64,000 nucleotides of DNA. It comes from Rhizobium sp. NFR07 (GTDB lineage Bacteria > Pseudomonadota > Alphaproteobacteria > Rhizobiales > Rhizobiaceae). The position numbers were made by a program, and so were the translations under genes. The notes under the pieces are model-generated. The model was not told where the DNA came from, made no database searches, and saw only the letters and a list, made by a program, of their open reading frames with translations. Shown in pieces: positions 9,158 to 17,040 of the stretch (positions within the stretch are counted from its first letter, which is position 1; each line of letters starts with the position of its first letter). The stretch spans positions 205,696-269,695 of the forward strand of contig NZ_FOKM01000009.1 in assembly GCF_900111905.1 (NCBI RefSeq). Direction: 5' to 3'.

Positions 9158-10747
9158 ATGAGCGAGATTACGACACAGGCGGCAGGTGACAGCGAAACTT
9201 CTTCTGCCGGCGGCGAAAGGCGCAGACGCAGTGGCGGCCGCGGCGCAGAGCGTGTTCGCACCGGATCGGCGACCGCCAAATACCGCAACCTCGTCAACGG
9301 GATTGCCAAGACGGAGATCCTCTCGCCGGAAGCGCTGGAAGACATCCACAATGCGTCGCTGACCGTGCTCGAGGAAGTCGGCATGGACGTCATCCTGCCG
9401 GAGGCGCGCGAGCGGATGAAGGCCGCAGGCGCCGACGTGACGCCGGGCTCCGAGCGAGTGCGCTTCGACCGCGCCATGATCGAGGACCTGATCGCGTCGG
9501 CCCCGTCCACCTTCACCATGCATGCCCGCAATCCGGCCCGCAACGTCAAGATCGGCGGCAGCAACCTCGTCTTCGCACAGGTTGCGAGCGCGCCCTTCGT
9601 CGCCGATCGCGAAGGCGGCCGTCGCGCGGGCAACCAGGATGATTTCCGCAAGCTGATCAAGCTCGCCCAGCATTACGACATCATCCACACGACCGGCGGC
9701 TATCCGGTCGAGCCGGTCGACATCCACGCCTCGGTACGCCACCTCGATTGTCTCTCCGATCTGGTGAAGCTGACCGACAAGGTGTTCCACTGCTATTCGC
9801 TGGGGCGCGAGCGCAATCTTGACGCTCTGGAGATCGCCCGCATCGGCCGCGGCATCTCGGCCGAGCAGATGGAGCTGGAGCCGTCGCTCTTCACGGTGAT
9901 CAACTCTTCCTCCCCGCTTCGCCTCGACGGGCCGATGCTGCAGGGCATCATAGAGATGTCGTCGCGCAACCAGGTCGTGATCATGACGCCGTTCACGCTG
10001 GCGGGCGCCATGGCGCCGGTGACGATTGCCGGCGCGCTGGTGCAGCAGAATGCCGAGGCGCTGTGTGGCATCGCCTTTACCCAGATGGTGCGCAAGGGCG
10101 CGCCGGTCATGTATGGCGGCTTCACCTCCAACGTCGACATGAAGACCGGAGCACCCGCTTTCGGCACGCCGGAATATATGAAGGCGGTGATGGCCGGCGG
10201 CCAGCTCGCCCGCCGCTACGGCATTCCCTACCGCACCTCCAATACCAATGCCGCCAATACGCTCGATGCTCAGGCCGCGTATGAGAGTGCCATGTCGCTC
10301 TGGGCGCTGACGCAAGGGGGCGGCAATTTCATCCTCCATTCGGCCGGCTGGACCGAGGGCGGGCTGACGGCCTCGTTCGAAAAGTTCATCCTCGACGTCG
10401 ACATGCTGCAGATGGTGGCGGAGTTCCTCACGCCGCTCGATGTCAGCACCGATGCGCTGGCGCTCGACGCAGTGCGCGACGTCGGCCCCGGCGGCCATTA
10501 TTTCGGCACGGCGCACACGCTGGCGCGCTACGAAAACGCCTTCTATTCCCCGATTCTGTCCGACTGGCGCAATTTCGAGACCTGGACGGAAGCCGGCCGG
10601 CCGACGACCTACGACCACGCCAACCGGATCTACAAGGAAGCGCTCGCCGCCTACCAGCAGCCGGCACTCGACCAGGCGGTGGAAGAGGAAGTCGACGCCT
10701 TCGTGGCGAAGCGCAAGGCCGAAGGCGGCGTACCGACGGATTTCTAA
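9158..10747 (+). CDS. MttB-family methyltransferase without pyrrolysine
   Basis: A 529-residue protein of the trimethylamine methyltransferase (MttB/MtgB) superfamily. Family landmarks are AKTEILSPEALEDIHNASL near the N-terminus, EEVGMDV, FTMHARNPARNV, the barrel segments GGYPVEPVDIHAS and TPFTLAGAMAPVTIAGAL, and C-terminal GPGGHYFGTAHT. True MttB reads an amber codon as pyrrolysine; this frame has no internal stop, so it belongs to the larger non-pyrrolysine group, some members of which demethylate quaternary amines such as glycine betaine. No corrinoid protein is encoded nearby. I chose ATG 9158 (GGACGGGA upstream) over an upstream in-frame codon at 9017, which would add 47 atypical residues. 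Confidence 0.85.
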   Translation: MSEITTQAAGDSETSSAGGERRRRSGGRGAERVRTGSATAKYRNLVNGIAKTEILSPEALEDIHNASLTVLEEVGMDVILPEARERMKAAGADVTPGSERVRFDRAMIEDLIASAPSTFTMHARNPARNVKIGGSNLVFAQVASAPFVADREGGRRAGNQDDFRKLIKLAQHYDIIHTTGGYPVEPVDIHASVRHLDCLSDLVKLTDKVFHCYSLGRERNLDALEIARIGRGISAEQMELEPSLFTVINSSSPLRLDGPMLQGIIEMSSRNQVVIMTPFTLAGAMAPVTIAGALVQQNAEALCGIAFTQMVRKGAPVMYGGFTSNVDMKTGAPAFGTPEYMKAVMAGGQLARRYGIPYRTSNTNAANTLDAQAAYESAMSLWALTQGGGNFILHSAGWTEGGLTASFEKFILDVDMLQMVAEFLTPLDVSTDALALDAVRDVGPGGHYFGTAHTLARYENAFYSPILSDWRNFETWTEAGRPTTYDHANRIYKEALAAYQQPALDQAVEEEVDAFVAKRKAEGGVPTDF

Positions 10748-10845
10748 TCCGCCGCCGATTCGACGCCAATTTGTCGCAATCCCGCCACGAAGCGCGGCAG
10801 AAGTTGTGCCCCGTCCGCGAAAAACAACCACTAGACGATCGAGTG

Positions 10846-10859
10846 TGAACAGCTGTTCA
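10846..10859. promoter_or_regulatory. 14-bp perfect palindrome upstream of the small secreted protein gene
   Basis: TGAACAGCTGTTCA reads the same on both strands and sits about 90 bp before the ATG at 10951. It is a candidate operator for a dimeric regulator. No regulator can be assigned from the sequence. Confidence 0.35.
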
Positions 10860-10950
10860 GACTACTTCTGGTTTTCGTCCATCAAACCGCCGAGATTGAA
10901 AGTCAGTTTATGAGCGTACCCTTGAATAGCAGAGGGAAAGGAAAACGCTC

Positions 10951-11307
10951 ATGTCGTTCATGAAGAAAACAGTTTCCGCAGGCCTCGTTGCCGTTTCCGT
11001 CGCAGCCGCACTCGCAGCGACCGCGCCGTCCGCCGAAGCCCGCGACCGTCACCACCATCGCGGTGACGACGTGCTTCTCGGCGCAGCAGCAGGGATCGCC
11101 GGCGGCCTCATCGGCGGCGCGATCGTTTCCGGTTCGCAGCGCCCGGTCTATGTCGAGCCGGAATACGACTATGCTCCGCCTCCGCCGCCACCGCAGGTCG
11201 TCTATCGCCGGGCCTATTACGAGCCGGCACCGCCTCCGCCGCGCTGCCACTTCGAGTGGGTCGAAAACGAGTATGGCGAAGCCTACCGCGCCCGGGTCTG
11301 CTACTAG
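10951..11307 (+). CDS. Small secreted protein with glycine-rich membrane segment and proline-rich tail
   Basis: A 118-residue protein with a signal peptide (MSFMKKTVSAGL to about residue 30, ending SAEA). A His-rich patch follows, then a glycine-zipper-like hydrophobic stretch (GAAAGIAGGLIGGAIV), tyrosine- and proline-rich segments, and a C-terminal motif with two cysteines (PPRCHFEWVENEYGEAYRARVCY). Such proteins are common in Rhizobiales as uncharacterised envelope proteins. Function is unknown. The start is supported by GGGAAAGG upstream. A strong hairpin terminator follows. Confidence 0.8.
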   Translation: MSFMKKTVSAGLVAVSVAAALAATAPSAEARDRHHHRGDDVLLGAAAGIAGGLIGGAIVSGSQRPVYVEPEYDYAPPPPPPQVVYRRAYYEPAPPPPRCHFEWVENEYGEAYRARVCY

Positions 11308-11328
11308 GACCTGAGACGGGAATTGCCG

Positions 11329-11358
11329 AAAGCGGCGGTGGAGACACCGCCGCTTTTG
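11329..11358. terminator. Bidirectional hairpin terminator
   Basis: Stem AAAGCGGCGGTG (11329-11340), loop GAGA, stem CACCGCCGCTTT followed by TTGTTTG. It separates two convergent genes and has T-rich flanks on the plus strand. Confidence 0.75.
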
Positions 11359-11366
11359 TTTGTCGA

Positions 11367-11657
11367 TCAATCGTCGTCGCCGTCGATCCAGACCTGCTCG
11401 CCGGACTGCGGGTTGAAATGGATCTCCATCTTGCGGCCGTCCTTGTTGCGGGCCGAGACTTCGTAGCAACCATCGTCGATATCGATGTCGCGGATTTCGA
11501 GATTGAGCGGCGCGATCCTGTTGCGCAGGTCCGCTTCGCTCATCCAGTCGGCAACCGGAACATTGCCGCAGCGGCGGCGATCGTCGTCATCCGCATGAGC
11601 GACGGAGGCAAAGCCGATTGCAGCGAGGGAGGCGGTAGCGAGGGTGATGCTTTTCAT
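11367..11657 (-). CDS. Small periplasmic PepSY-domain protein
   Basis: A 96-residue protein with a signal peptide (MKSITLATASLAAIGFASVAHA), then an acidic DDDDRRR stretch and a PepSY-like domain. The domain includes the usual pattern of a helix, then DIDIDDGCYEVSARNKDGRKMEIHFNPQSGE and an acidic C-terminus. Two cysteines may form a disulfide. PepSY domains are proposed to inhibit proteases or act as small periplasmic modulators. It is divergent from a second PepSY gene and a PhoPQ-type two-component system. ATG 11657 has AAAGGAA upstream; the longer frame to 11756 is unlikely. Confidence 0.85.
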   Translation of the reverse strand: MKSITLATASLAAIGFASVAHADDDDRRRCGNVPVADWMSEADLRNRIAPLNLEIRDIDIDDGCYEVSARNKDGRKMEIHFNPQSGEQVWIDGDDD

Positions 11658-11746
11658 GACAGGTTCCTTTCGAACAATCTTTTCGGTCCGGCCGGGACAC
11701 CATTGCCTGACCGATGGACAGACCTTACGAAAGTCGCGCTGAGCGA

Positions 11747-11778
11747 TAGCTGACACGCCATGTCAGCTAAATTTCAGC
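11747..11778. promoter_or_regulatory. Candidate operator of the adjacent two-component regulator
   Basis: A perfect inverted repeat TAGCTGACA-CGCCA-TGTCAGCTA (11747-11769) overlaps a direct repeat TGTCAGC (11761-11767) and TTTCAGC (11772-11778) with an 11-bp period. Direct repeats with 11-bp spacing are the usual binding pattern of OmpR/PhoB-type regulators. The site lies between two divergent PepSY genes, 22 bp before the start of the second one, which leads the regulator operon. Confidence 0.55.
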
Positions 11779-11800
11779 TTGGCCTTGCTAGAAGGTAGGC

Positions 11801-12118
11801 ATGCTGAACCGTCTCATTCCCCTTGCGCTCCTCTCCGCGATCCTGGCCGCCGCGCCACAGGCACACGCCGACGACGACCATCTCGACCGGCTGCGCGATG
11901 CCGTGAGCCGCGGTGAGGTCATGCCGCTTTCGAAATTGCAGGACGAAGTGCGCCGCGCCTTTCCGGGCGAGATCATCAAGGTCGAGCTGGACGAGGATGA
12001 CGATCGCTTCATCTACGAGTTCAAGGTGCTGAAGGCCAATGGCCGGCTGGTCGAGATCGAGATGGATGCCAAGGACGGCCGCGTTCTCGATGTCGATACC
12101 GACGATGACGACGACTGA
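11801..12118 (+). CDS. Small periplasmic PepSY-domain protein, first gene of two-component operon
   Basis: A 105-residue protein with a signal peptide (MLNRLIPLALLSAILAAAPQAHA), a short helix with LRDAVSRGEVMPLSKLQDEV and a PepSY core (GEIIKVELDEDDDRFIYEFKVL, ending EMDAKDGRVLDVD), with a run of aspartates at the C-terminus. It lies 5 bp upstream of the response regulator gene, so it is almost surely co-transcribed and may modulate the sensor in the periplasm, as small proteins do for PhoQ- and FeuQ-type kinases. GAAGGTAGG precedes the ATG. Confidence 0.87.
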   Translation: MLNRLIPLALLSAILAAAPQAHADDDHLDRLRDAVSRGEVMPLSKLQDEVRRAFPGEIIKVELDEDDDRFIYEFKVLKANGRLVEIEMDAKDGRVLDVDTDDDDD

Positions 12119-12123
12119 CCGCC

Positions 12124-12783
12124 ATGCGTATCCTTTTCATTGAAGACGACCCGCTGATTGCCCGCGACGTCAGCCGCCATCTTGAACATGCCGGTTACCT
12201 CGTCGAGCACGAGCGCGATGGCGAAAGCGGCTGGTTCCGTGGCGACAGCGAGGAATTCGCCGCCGTCATCCTCGATCTCGGCCTGCCCGAGCTCGACGGT
12301 CTCTCCGTGCTGAAACGCTGGCGGTCGGCGGAACGCGAACTGCCCGTGCTGATCCTGACCGCCCGCGGCAACTGGGAAGAGCGCGTTGAGGGCATAGATG
12401 CGGGAGCCGATGACTATCTCGCCAAGCCCTTCCAGATGCCGGAACTGCTCGCGCGCCTGCGGGCGATCATCCGCCGCTCGCAGGGCAAGGCGGCGCCTGT
12501 CATGCAGGCGGGAAGGCTGAAGCTTGATCCACGCACCAAGCACGCCAGCATCGATGGCCTGCCGGTGGAACTGACCCCGCTCGAATACCGCTGCCTGCAT
12601 TACCTGATGGCCAACGGCGAGCGGCATGTCTCGCAGATGGAGCTGACCGAACAGCTCTATGCCCAGGATTTCGAACGCGAGAGCAATTCGGTGGAGGTTC
12701 TGGTCGGACGATTGCGCAAGAAATTCGGCAAGGAAATCATCGCCACCCGCCGTGGCTACGGCTACCGGATCGGTTCGGCATGA
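12124..12783 (+). CDS. OmpR/PhoP-type response regulator
   Basis: A 219-residue regulator with a receiver domain (acidic pair ED at residues 7-8, phospho-acceptor Asp51 in ILDLGLPELDG, conserved Lys in YLAKPF) and a C-terminal winged-helix DNA-binding domain (LTPLEYRCLHYLM, then SNSVEVLVGRLRKKFG and ATRRGYGYRI). It pairs with the downstream kinase through an ATGA overlap (12780-12783). The partner has a PhoQ-like H-box, so this is a PhoP/FeuP-like regulator. FeuP of rhizobia is the closest named candidate, but this is not proven here. A repeat upstream of the operon suggests autoregulation. Confidence 0.92.
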   Translation: MRILFIEDDPLIARDVSRHLEHAGYLVEHERDGESGWFRGDSEEFAAVILDLGLPELDGLSVLKRWRSAERELPVLILTARGNWEERVEGIDAGADDYLAKPFQMPELLARLRAIIRRSQGKAAPVMQAGRLKLDPRTKHASIDGLPVELTPLEYRCLHYLMANGERHVSQMELTEQLYAQDFERESNSVEVLVGRLRKKFGKEIIATRRGYGYRIGSA

Positions 12784-14168
12784 GCGAGATACGCAAGGAC
12801 GGGCAGCCCGCCAAGGACGGACGATCCGCGAGACGCCCCCTCTCGATCCGCGCCCGTTTCCTCATCGTCTCTCTCGTCGCCGTGCCCTCGGCGCTGGCGC
12901 TCGCGGCCCTCTTCATGGTCTCGGTATTCTCAGCCAATCTGGAGCGACGGCTCGATGCGGAGCTTACCGGCCATATCAACAATATCGCCGCCTCACTGCG
13001 CTTTGCCGCCGACGGCAGCCCCGAACGCCCGGCGGGCTTCTTCGACAAGCGCTTCGAGGATGCCTATGGCGGCCTCTACTGGCAGATCGGCGATGACACG
13101 GCGCCTGCCCGCCTTCGTTCGCAGTCGTTGTGGGATTACACGCTCCCCTCGCCGCAAGACCTGCTGGCGGACGGCGCGGTCCATCGCTACGACATTCCCG
13201 GTCCCGACGGCGCGACACTGACGGCCCAGCAGCGGCAGATCATGGTGCCGACACCGGCGGGTCTGAAGGCGCTGCGGATCACCGTCGCCGCCGACCGCAA
13301 GCCGCTGGAAGATGCAGGCTACCGCTTCGCCGTCGACATCCTGCCCTACCTCGCAGGCCTCGCCATCTTCCTGATAGGCGCGTCGCTGATCCAGGTCGTG
13401 TTCGGCCTGAGGCCGCTTGCGGCGCTGACGAGCGGCCTCGACTGTATCCGCGAACGCCGCGGCGGCCGGCTGGACGGCGTGCTGCCCAAGGAATTCGAGC
13501 CGGTGGAACACTCGGTCAATCGGCTTCTGGACGCCCAGTCCCAGGCGATCGCCAAGGCCCGCGCCCGCGCCGGCGACCTTGCCCACGGGCTGAAGACACC
13601 GCTGACCGTGCTGTCTAACGACGCGCTGACGTTGCGCCAGCGCGGCGAGATCGACATGGCCGACGAGATCGACCGGCTGGTGGCGCTGATGCGCGGCCAT
13701 GTGGAGGCGGAACTCGCCAGAAGCCGCATCGTCGCCAATGCCGAACTGCGCCAGTCCGATGCCGACATGGAAAAGATCATCGGCCAGATCATCCGCACTC
13801 TGAGACGCACGCCGGAGGGCGAAGCGCTGATCTGGCAGTTCGATCTCGGCGAACCGGCAGAAGTCCCGCTCGATCCCCACGACCTGCGCGAACTTGTCGG
13901 CAATATCGTCGAGAACGCGGTGAAATGGGCGAGGAACGAGGTCTCGATCACCTGGAAGGACCGCCGCCTGACGATCGCCGACGACGGCCCCGGCGTCGCG
14001 CCCGAGAAAATCCGCAGCATGACCGGGCGTGGCGTCAAGCTCGACGAACAGGTGCCCGGCACCGGCCTGGGCCTGTCGATCGTACAGGAAATCTGCACGG
14101 TCTACGACCTGACGCTGTCGATCGAGAACAGGCAAGGTTCAGGGCTACAGGTTTCGATCTGGTTCTGA
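12780..14168 (+). CDS. PhoQ/FeuQ-like sensor histidine kinase
   Basis: A 462-residue membrane kinase. Transmembrane helices are near residues 27-51 and 186-208, enclosing a periplasmic sensor of about 135 residues, followed by a HAMP-like linker. The H-box is DLAHGLKTPLTVL with His269, the form seen in PhoQ rather than the common HExxTP form. HATPase motifs are ELVGNIVENAVKWA, IADDGPGV and GTGLGLSIV. It overlaps the regulator gene by 4 bp. The two PepSY genes next to it are likely part of the same signalling unit. The stimulus cannot be read from the sequence. Confidence 0.92.
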   Translation: MSEIRKDGQPAKDGRSARRPLSIRARFLIVSLVAVPSALALAALFMVSVFSANLERRLDAELTGHINNIAASLRFAADGSPERPAGFFDKRFEDAYGGLYWQIGDDTAPARLRSQSLWDYTLPSPQDLLADGAVHRYDIPGPDGATLTAQQRQIMVPTPAGLKALRITVAADRKPLEDAGYRFAVDILPYLAGLAIFLIGASLIQVVFGLRPLAALTSGLDCIRERRGGRLDGVLPKEFEPVEHSVNRLLDAQSQAIAKARARAGDLAHGLKTPLTVLSNDALTLRQRGEIDMADEIDRLVALMRGHVEAELARSRIVANAELRQSDADMEKIIGQIIRTLRRTPEGEALIWQFDLGEPAEVPLDPHDLRELVGNIVENAVKWARNEVSITWKDRRLTIADDGPGVAPEKIRSMTGRGVKLDEQVPGTGLGLSIVQEICTVYDLTLSIENRQGSGLQVSIWF

Positions 14169-14176
14169 GATCACGT

Positions 14177-14515
14177 TCAATGGAACGGCCGGACCTCGAC
14201 CGGGGCGCGGCAGGCAATCACCGCCTTTCGCCCCCATTCGACCGCCTCGTCTTCGCTGGCAACGTCGAGCACCCAGAAGCCGCCGACATGCTCGCTGGTC
14301 TTCAGATATGGGCCTTCCGCGATGGTGACCTCGCCATCGCCCTTTCGCTGTAGCGACCTTGCTTCGCTGGCATGCTTCAATCCACCGACGAAGACCCGCA
14401 CGCCGGCAGCGACCATCTCCTCGTTGAGCACGTCGATGTCGTAATGCATCGCCTCGTCCTCTTCGGCAAAAGGATCGTAGTCGTCCGGATGATGAATGGC
14501 GACGAGATATTGCAT
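14177..14515 (-). CDS. YCII-related domain protein
   Basis: A 112-residue protein of the YCII/DGPF fold: MQYLVAIHHPDDY, a central helix (HYDIDVLNEEMVAAGVRVFVGGL), the segment DGEVTIAEGPYLKTSEHVGGF and a C-terminal helix EDEAVEWGRKA. The family is often encoded near ECF sigma factors, but none is adjacent here. It may be a small enzyme or ligand-binding protein. GGGAGGAG at good distance from ATG 14515 fixes the start. It is convergent with the kinase gene and divergent from the alanine exporter gene. Confidence 0.87.
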   Translation of the reverse strand: MQYLVAIHHPDDYDPFAEEDEAMHYDIDVLNEEMVAAGVRVFVGGLKHASEARSLQRKGDGEVTIAEGPYLKTSEHVGGFWVLDVASEDEAVEWGRKAVIACRAPVEVRPFH

Positions 14516-14616
14516 GATGATGTCTCCTCCCTTTGCGTCGATGGCCGGTCGATCGGCTTTTGACACTAGGACGTGTGAGCAGGCACGCATCCGACAAGGG
14601 CCATCTGCTATCCCGA

Positions 14617-14631
14617 TTGCGATAATCGCAA
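14617..14631. promoter_or_regulatory. 15-bp perfect palindrome between YCII gene and alanine exporter
   Basis: TTGCGAT-A-ATCGCAA is perfectly symmetric and lies in the 151-bp divergent gap, 36 bp before the first candidate start of the exporter. It is a plausible operator, possibly for an Lrp/AsnC-type protein because E. coli alaE is Lrp-dependent. No regulator gene is adjacent. Confidence 0.45.
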
Positions 14632-14666
14632 CGAAGTCGACATTGGTGCGTTTGCCGACAGCCCCG

Positions 14667-15167
14667 ATGTTCGACAGGCCCGACTTTCGACAGGATAGGA
14701 AATTGTCCATCACGATCGACGAACGCAGCCACCGCCGGCGATCTTTCATCGCCGACACGCTGGCGTTGATCCTGTTCTTCACCACGACAGGCGCCATAAA
14801 CGAGCGCTTCATCGCGGGCATGACCTGGGAAGAGGTTCTTCATGCCCGGCTCCTCGGTGCCGTGCTGATGGTGCCGGTCGCGCGTCCCTATGGTCTGTGG
14901 CGGGACTGGATCATGGGTCGCGCCGGGACCGGCCGCGTCTCGCAGATCTTCTGGGACAGCTTCGCCCTGATGACCTTCCAGGTTCCCATCTATGCCGCGA
15001 TCATCGCGTTCAGCGGCGCATCAGGCAGCGGCCTCATCATCGGGATCGCCGGTGCTGCCGTGATGATGCTCGTCCTCGGCCGGCCCTACGGGGCCTTTCT
15101 CAACCTGGTGCGGCGCCTGTTCCGCCTGCCGCCGGGTGGCGAAAAGCCGATGTCGCTCAACGTCTGA
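14667..15167 (+). CDS. alaE: AlaE-like L-alanine exporter
   Basis: A 166-residue membrane protein with four hydrophobic helices and the AlaE signature: ADTLALILFFTTTGAINERFIAGM, LLGAVLMVPVARPYGLWRDWIM and a late RPYGAFLNLVRRLFR, matching the family's conserved WPYG and YGYFL segments. It would export L-alanine to relieve intracellular accumulation. The start is uncertain: ATG 14667 has no clear ribosome site, whereas TTG 14703 follows AGGATAGG with 7-base spacing and gives 154 residues, close to the usual 149. Confidence 0.8.
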   Translation: MFDRPDFRQDRKLSITIDERSHRRRSFIADTLALILFFTTTGAINERFIAGMTWEEVLHARLLGAVLMVPVARPYGLWRDWIMGRAGTGRVSQIFWDSFALMTFQVPIYAAIIAFSGASGSGLIIGIAGAAVMMLVLGRPYGAFLNLVRRLFRLPPGGEKPMSLNV

Positions 15168-15380
15168 TGCGTAAATCGTCTGAGAACGGCTGTGGGAAAC
15201 CCGTTCGACCCCGATGACAGCGCGTTCCTGCGCCAGTATCGAAGCTCTGATCGACCGGGCGAGATCGCCGTCTGACGGCGGCCGGTCACGAGAAACAGCG
15301 AAAAGCCCCTACCCTTCGATCCTTTTATCGGGAACAGTCCTCACGGTCGCCGGGTGCGGCCGGATGATATGAGGGTATCG

Positions 15381-16715
15381 ATGAGCGAGACAGGTGGTTA
15401 TTTCCCGCGTTGGCGGCTGAAGACGGAAGGGCAGATCATGCCCGACGAACGGCTGCCGATGGGGCAGACGGTCGTGCTCGGCCTGCAGCATGTCGTGGCC
15501 ATGTTCGGCGCCACGGTGCTCGCCCCGATCCTGATGGGCTTCGACCCCAACGTCTCGATCCTGTTTTCCGGCCTTTCGACGCTGATCTTCTTCGTGGCCG
15601 TCGGCGGCCGCGTGCCGAGCTATCTCGGCTCTTCCTTCGCTTTCATCGGTCCGGTTCTCGTCGCCACGGCGGCAACGGCGGGCGCGCCCAATCCGAATAT
15701 CGCGCTGGCACTCGGCGGCATCATTGTGGCCGGCGCGCTCTACACACTGATCGGCTTCATCGTCATGGGCGTTGGCCATCGCTGGATCGAGCGGCTGATG
15801 CCACCGGTCCTGACCGGCGCGATCGTTGCCGCCATCGGCCTCGTGCTCGCCCCTATCGCGATTTCCAGCGCCTCGGGCACCGGCCCGACAAGCCCGGACG
15901 GCGACCAGTTCTCCCGCTGGATCGCCATGCTGACCTTCGTCGCCGTCGGCGCGGTCGCCGTCTATGCGCCCGGCATGACCCGCCGCCTGCCGATCCTGAT
16001 CGGCGGCGCACTCGCCTATATCGCTTACATGACCTTCGCCAACGGCTTCGCCTTCGGCCCGGCGATCGACTTTTCCGGCGTTGCCGCCGCGCCGTGGTTC
16101 GGCATGCCCAAGTTCACCGCACCGGTCTTCTCGGTCTCGGCCATCACGCTCATTGCCCCGGTCGTCGTCATCCTGGTTGCCGAGAACCTCGGACACATCA
16201 AGGCGATCGGCGCCATGACCGGCCGCAATCTCGATCCCTATCTCGGCCGCGCCTTCATCGGCGACGGTATCGCCACCATGGTCTCCGGCGCCTTCGGCGG
16301 CACCGGCATGACCACCTATGCGGAAAACATGGGCGTCATGGCGGTTACCCGCATCTTCTCGACGCTCGTCTTCCTCGTCTCGGCCGCCATCGCCATCCTG
16401 CTCGGCTTCTCGCCGAAATTCGGCGCGCTGATCCAGACCATTCCGGGTCCCGTCCTCGGCGGTCTTTCGATCGTCGTCTTCGGCCTGATCGCCGCCACCG
16501 CCGGCCGCATCTGGGTCGAGAACAAGGTGGACTTCTCCGAGCCGCGCAACCTGATCACAGTCGGCGTGGCGCTGGTGCTGGGCGCCGGCAACTTCAAACT
16601 CGAGGTGGCCGGCTTCACGCTGGACGGCATCGGCACGGCGACGATCGGCTCCATCCTGCTCTACCACGCACTCGGTTGGGGCAAACGCCCCGCGACGAAA
16701 AGCATCGACGCCTGA
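15381..16715 (+). CDS. Uracil/xanthine permease (NCS2 family)
   Basis: A 444-residue transporter with about 12-14 hydrophobic helices and NCS2 landmarks: LGLQHVVAMFGATVLAPI near the N-terminus, GSSFAFIGPV, the substrate-site region VAENLGHIKAIGAMTGRN, then GGTGMTTYAENMGVMAVTR and a final helix. The GGTGMTTYAEN form is typical of UraA/RutG uracil permeases. It would import uracil by proton symport. The preTA pyrimidine reductase genes are 37 kb away in this window, so any link is only metabolic. ATG 15381 follows GAGGG; ATG 15369 is an alternative. Confidence 0.9.
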   Translation: MSETGGYFPRWRLKTEGQIMPDERLPMGQTVVLGLQHVVAMFGATVLAPILMGFDPNVSILFSGLSTLIFFVAVGGRVPSYLGSSFAFIGPVLVATAATAGAPNPNIALALGGIIVAGALYTLIGFIVMGVGHRWIERLMPPVLTGAIVAAIGLVLAPIAISSASGTGPTSPDGDQFSRWIAMLTFVAVGAVAVYAPGMTRRLPILIGGALAYIAYMTFANGFAFGPAIDFSGVAAAPWFGMPKFTAPVFSVSAITLIAPVVVILVAENLGHIKAIGAMTGRNLDPYLGRAFIGDGIATMVSGAFGGTGMTTYAENMGVMAVTRIFSTLVFLVSAAIAILLGFSPKFGALIQTIPGPVLGGLSIVVFGLIAATAGRIWVENKVDFSEPRNLITVGVALVLGAGNFKLEVAGFTLDGIGTATIGSILLYHALGWGKRPATKSIDA

Positions 16716-16724
16716 GACCTGACA

Positions 16725-16756
16725 GGCAAGCGGGCCGGATTTCCGGCCCGCTTGCC
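16725..16756. terminator. Strong hairpin after the permease gene
   Basis: A perfect 14-bp stem GGCAAGCGGGCCGG with loop ATTT lies 10 bp past the permease stop. There is only a weak T tract (CTTTTG about 9 bases later), so it may act with Rho or as an mRNA end stabiliser. Confidence 0.55.
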
Positions 16757-17040
16757 GACACGCTTTTGAAACATCCTTGACTTTTGCCCACAAATCCACC
16801 AAATGCAGGCCAGCTTTCACCTTCCGGCCGCCGCGTGAGCTGGCCCTGCGACGAAAATGTTCGCAAAGAAGGAACAAGGCGCACTGATAGATCGCCCTGA
16901 CACTCAGGGTTTAAGCGCTGGGAAGCAATTTCCAACACACAAGTTCCCAAATCACGCGGGGTTCTTGACGCCAGAAACAGCCCACATGGCATGGTGCCAT
17001 GCAGGCATGTAGGTTTTTGGCGCCCCGAAAGGTATTCGCT

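Noticed and set aside
9014..10831. A 605-residue open frame on the minus strand
   Set aside because: Antisense to the MttB-type gene and without any recognisable domain.
15309..16877. A 522-residue, Asp/Arg/Gly-rich open frame on the minus strand
   Set aside because: Shadow of the uracil permease; the composition is typical of antisense frames in GC-rich DNA.
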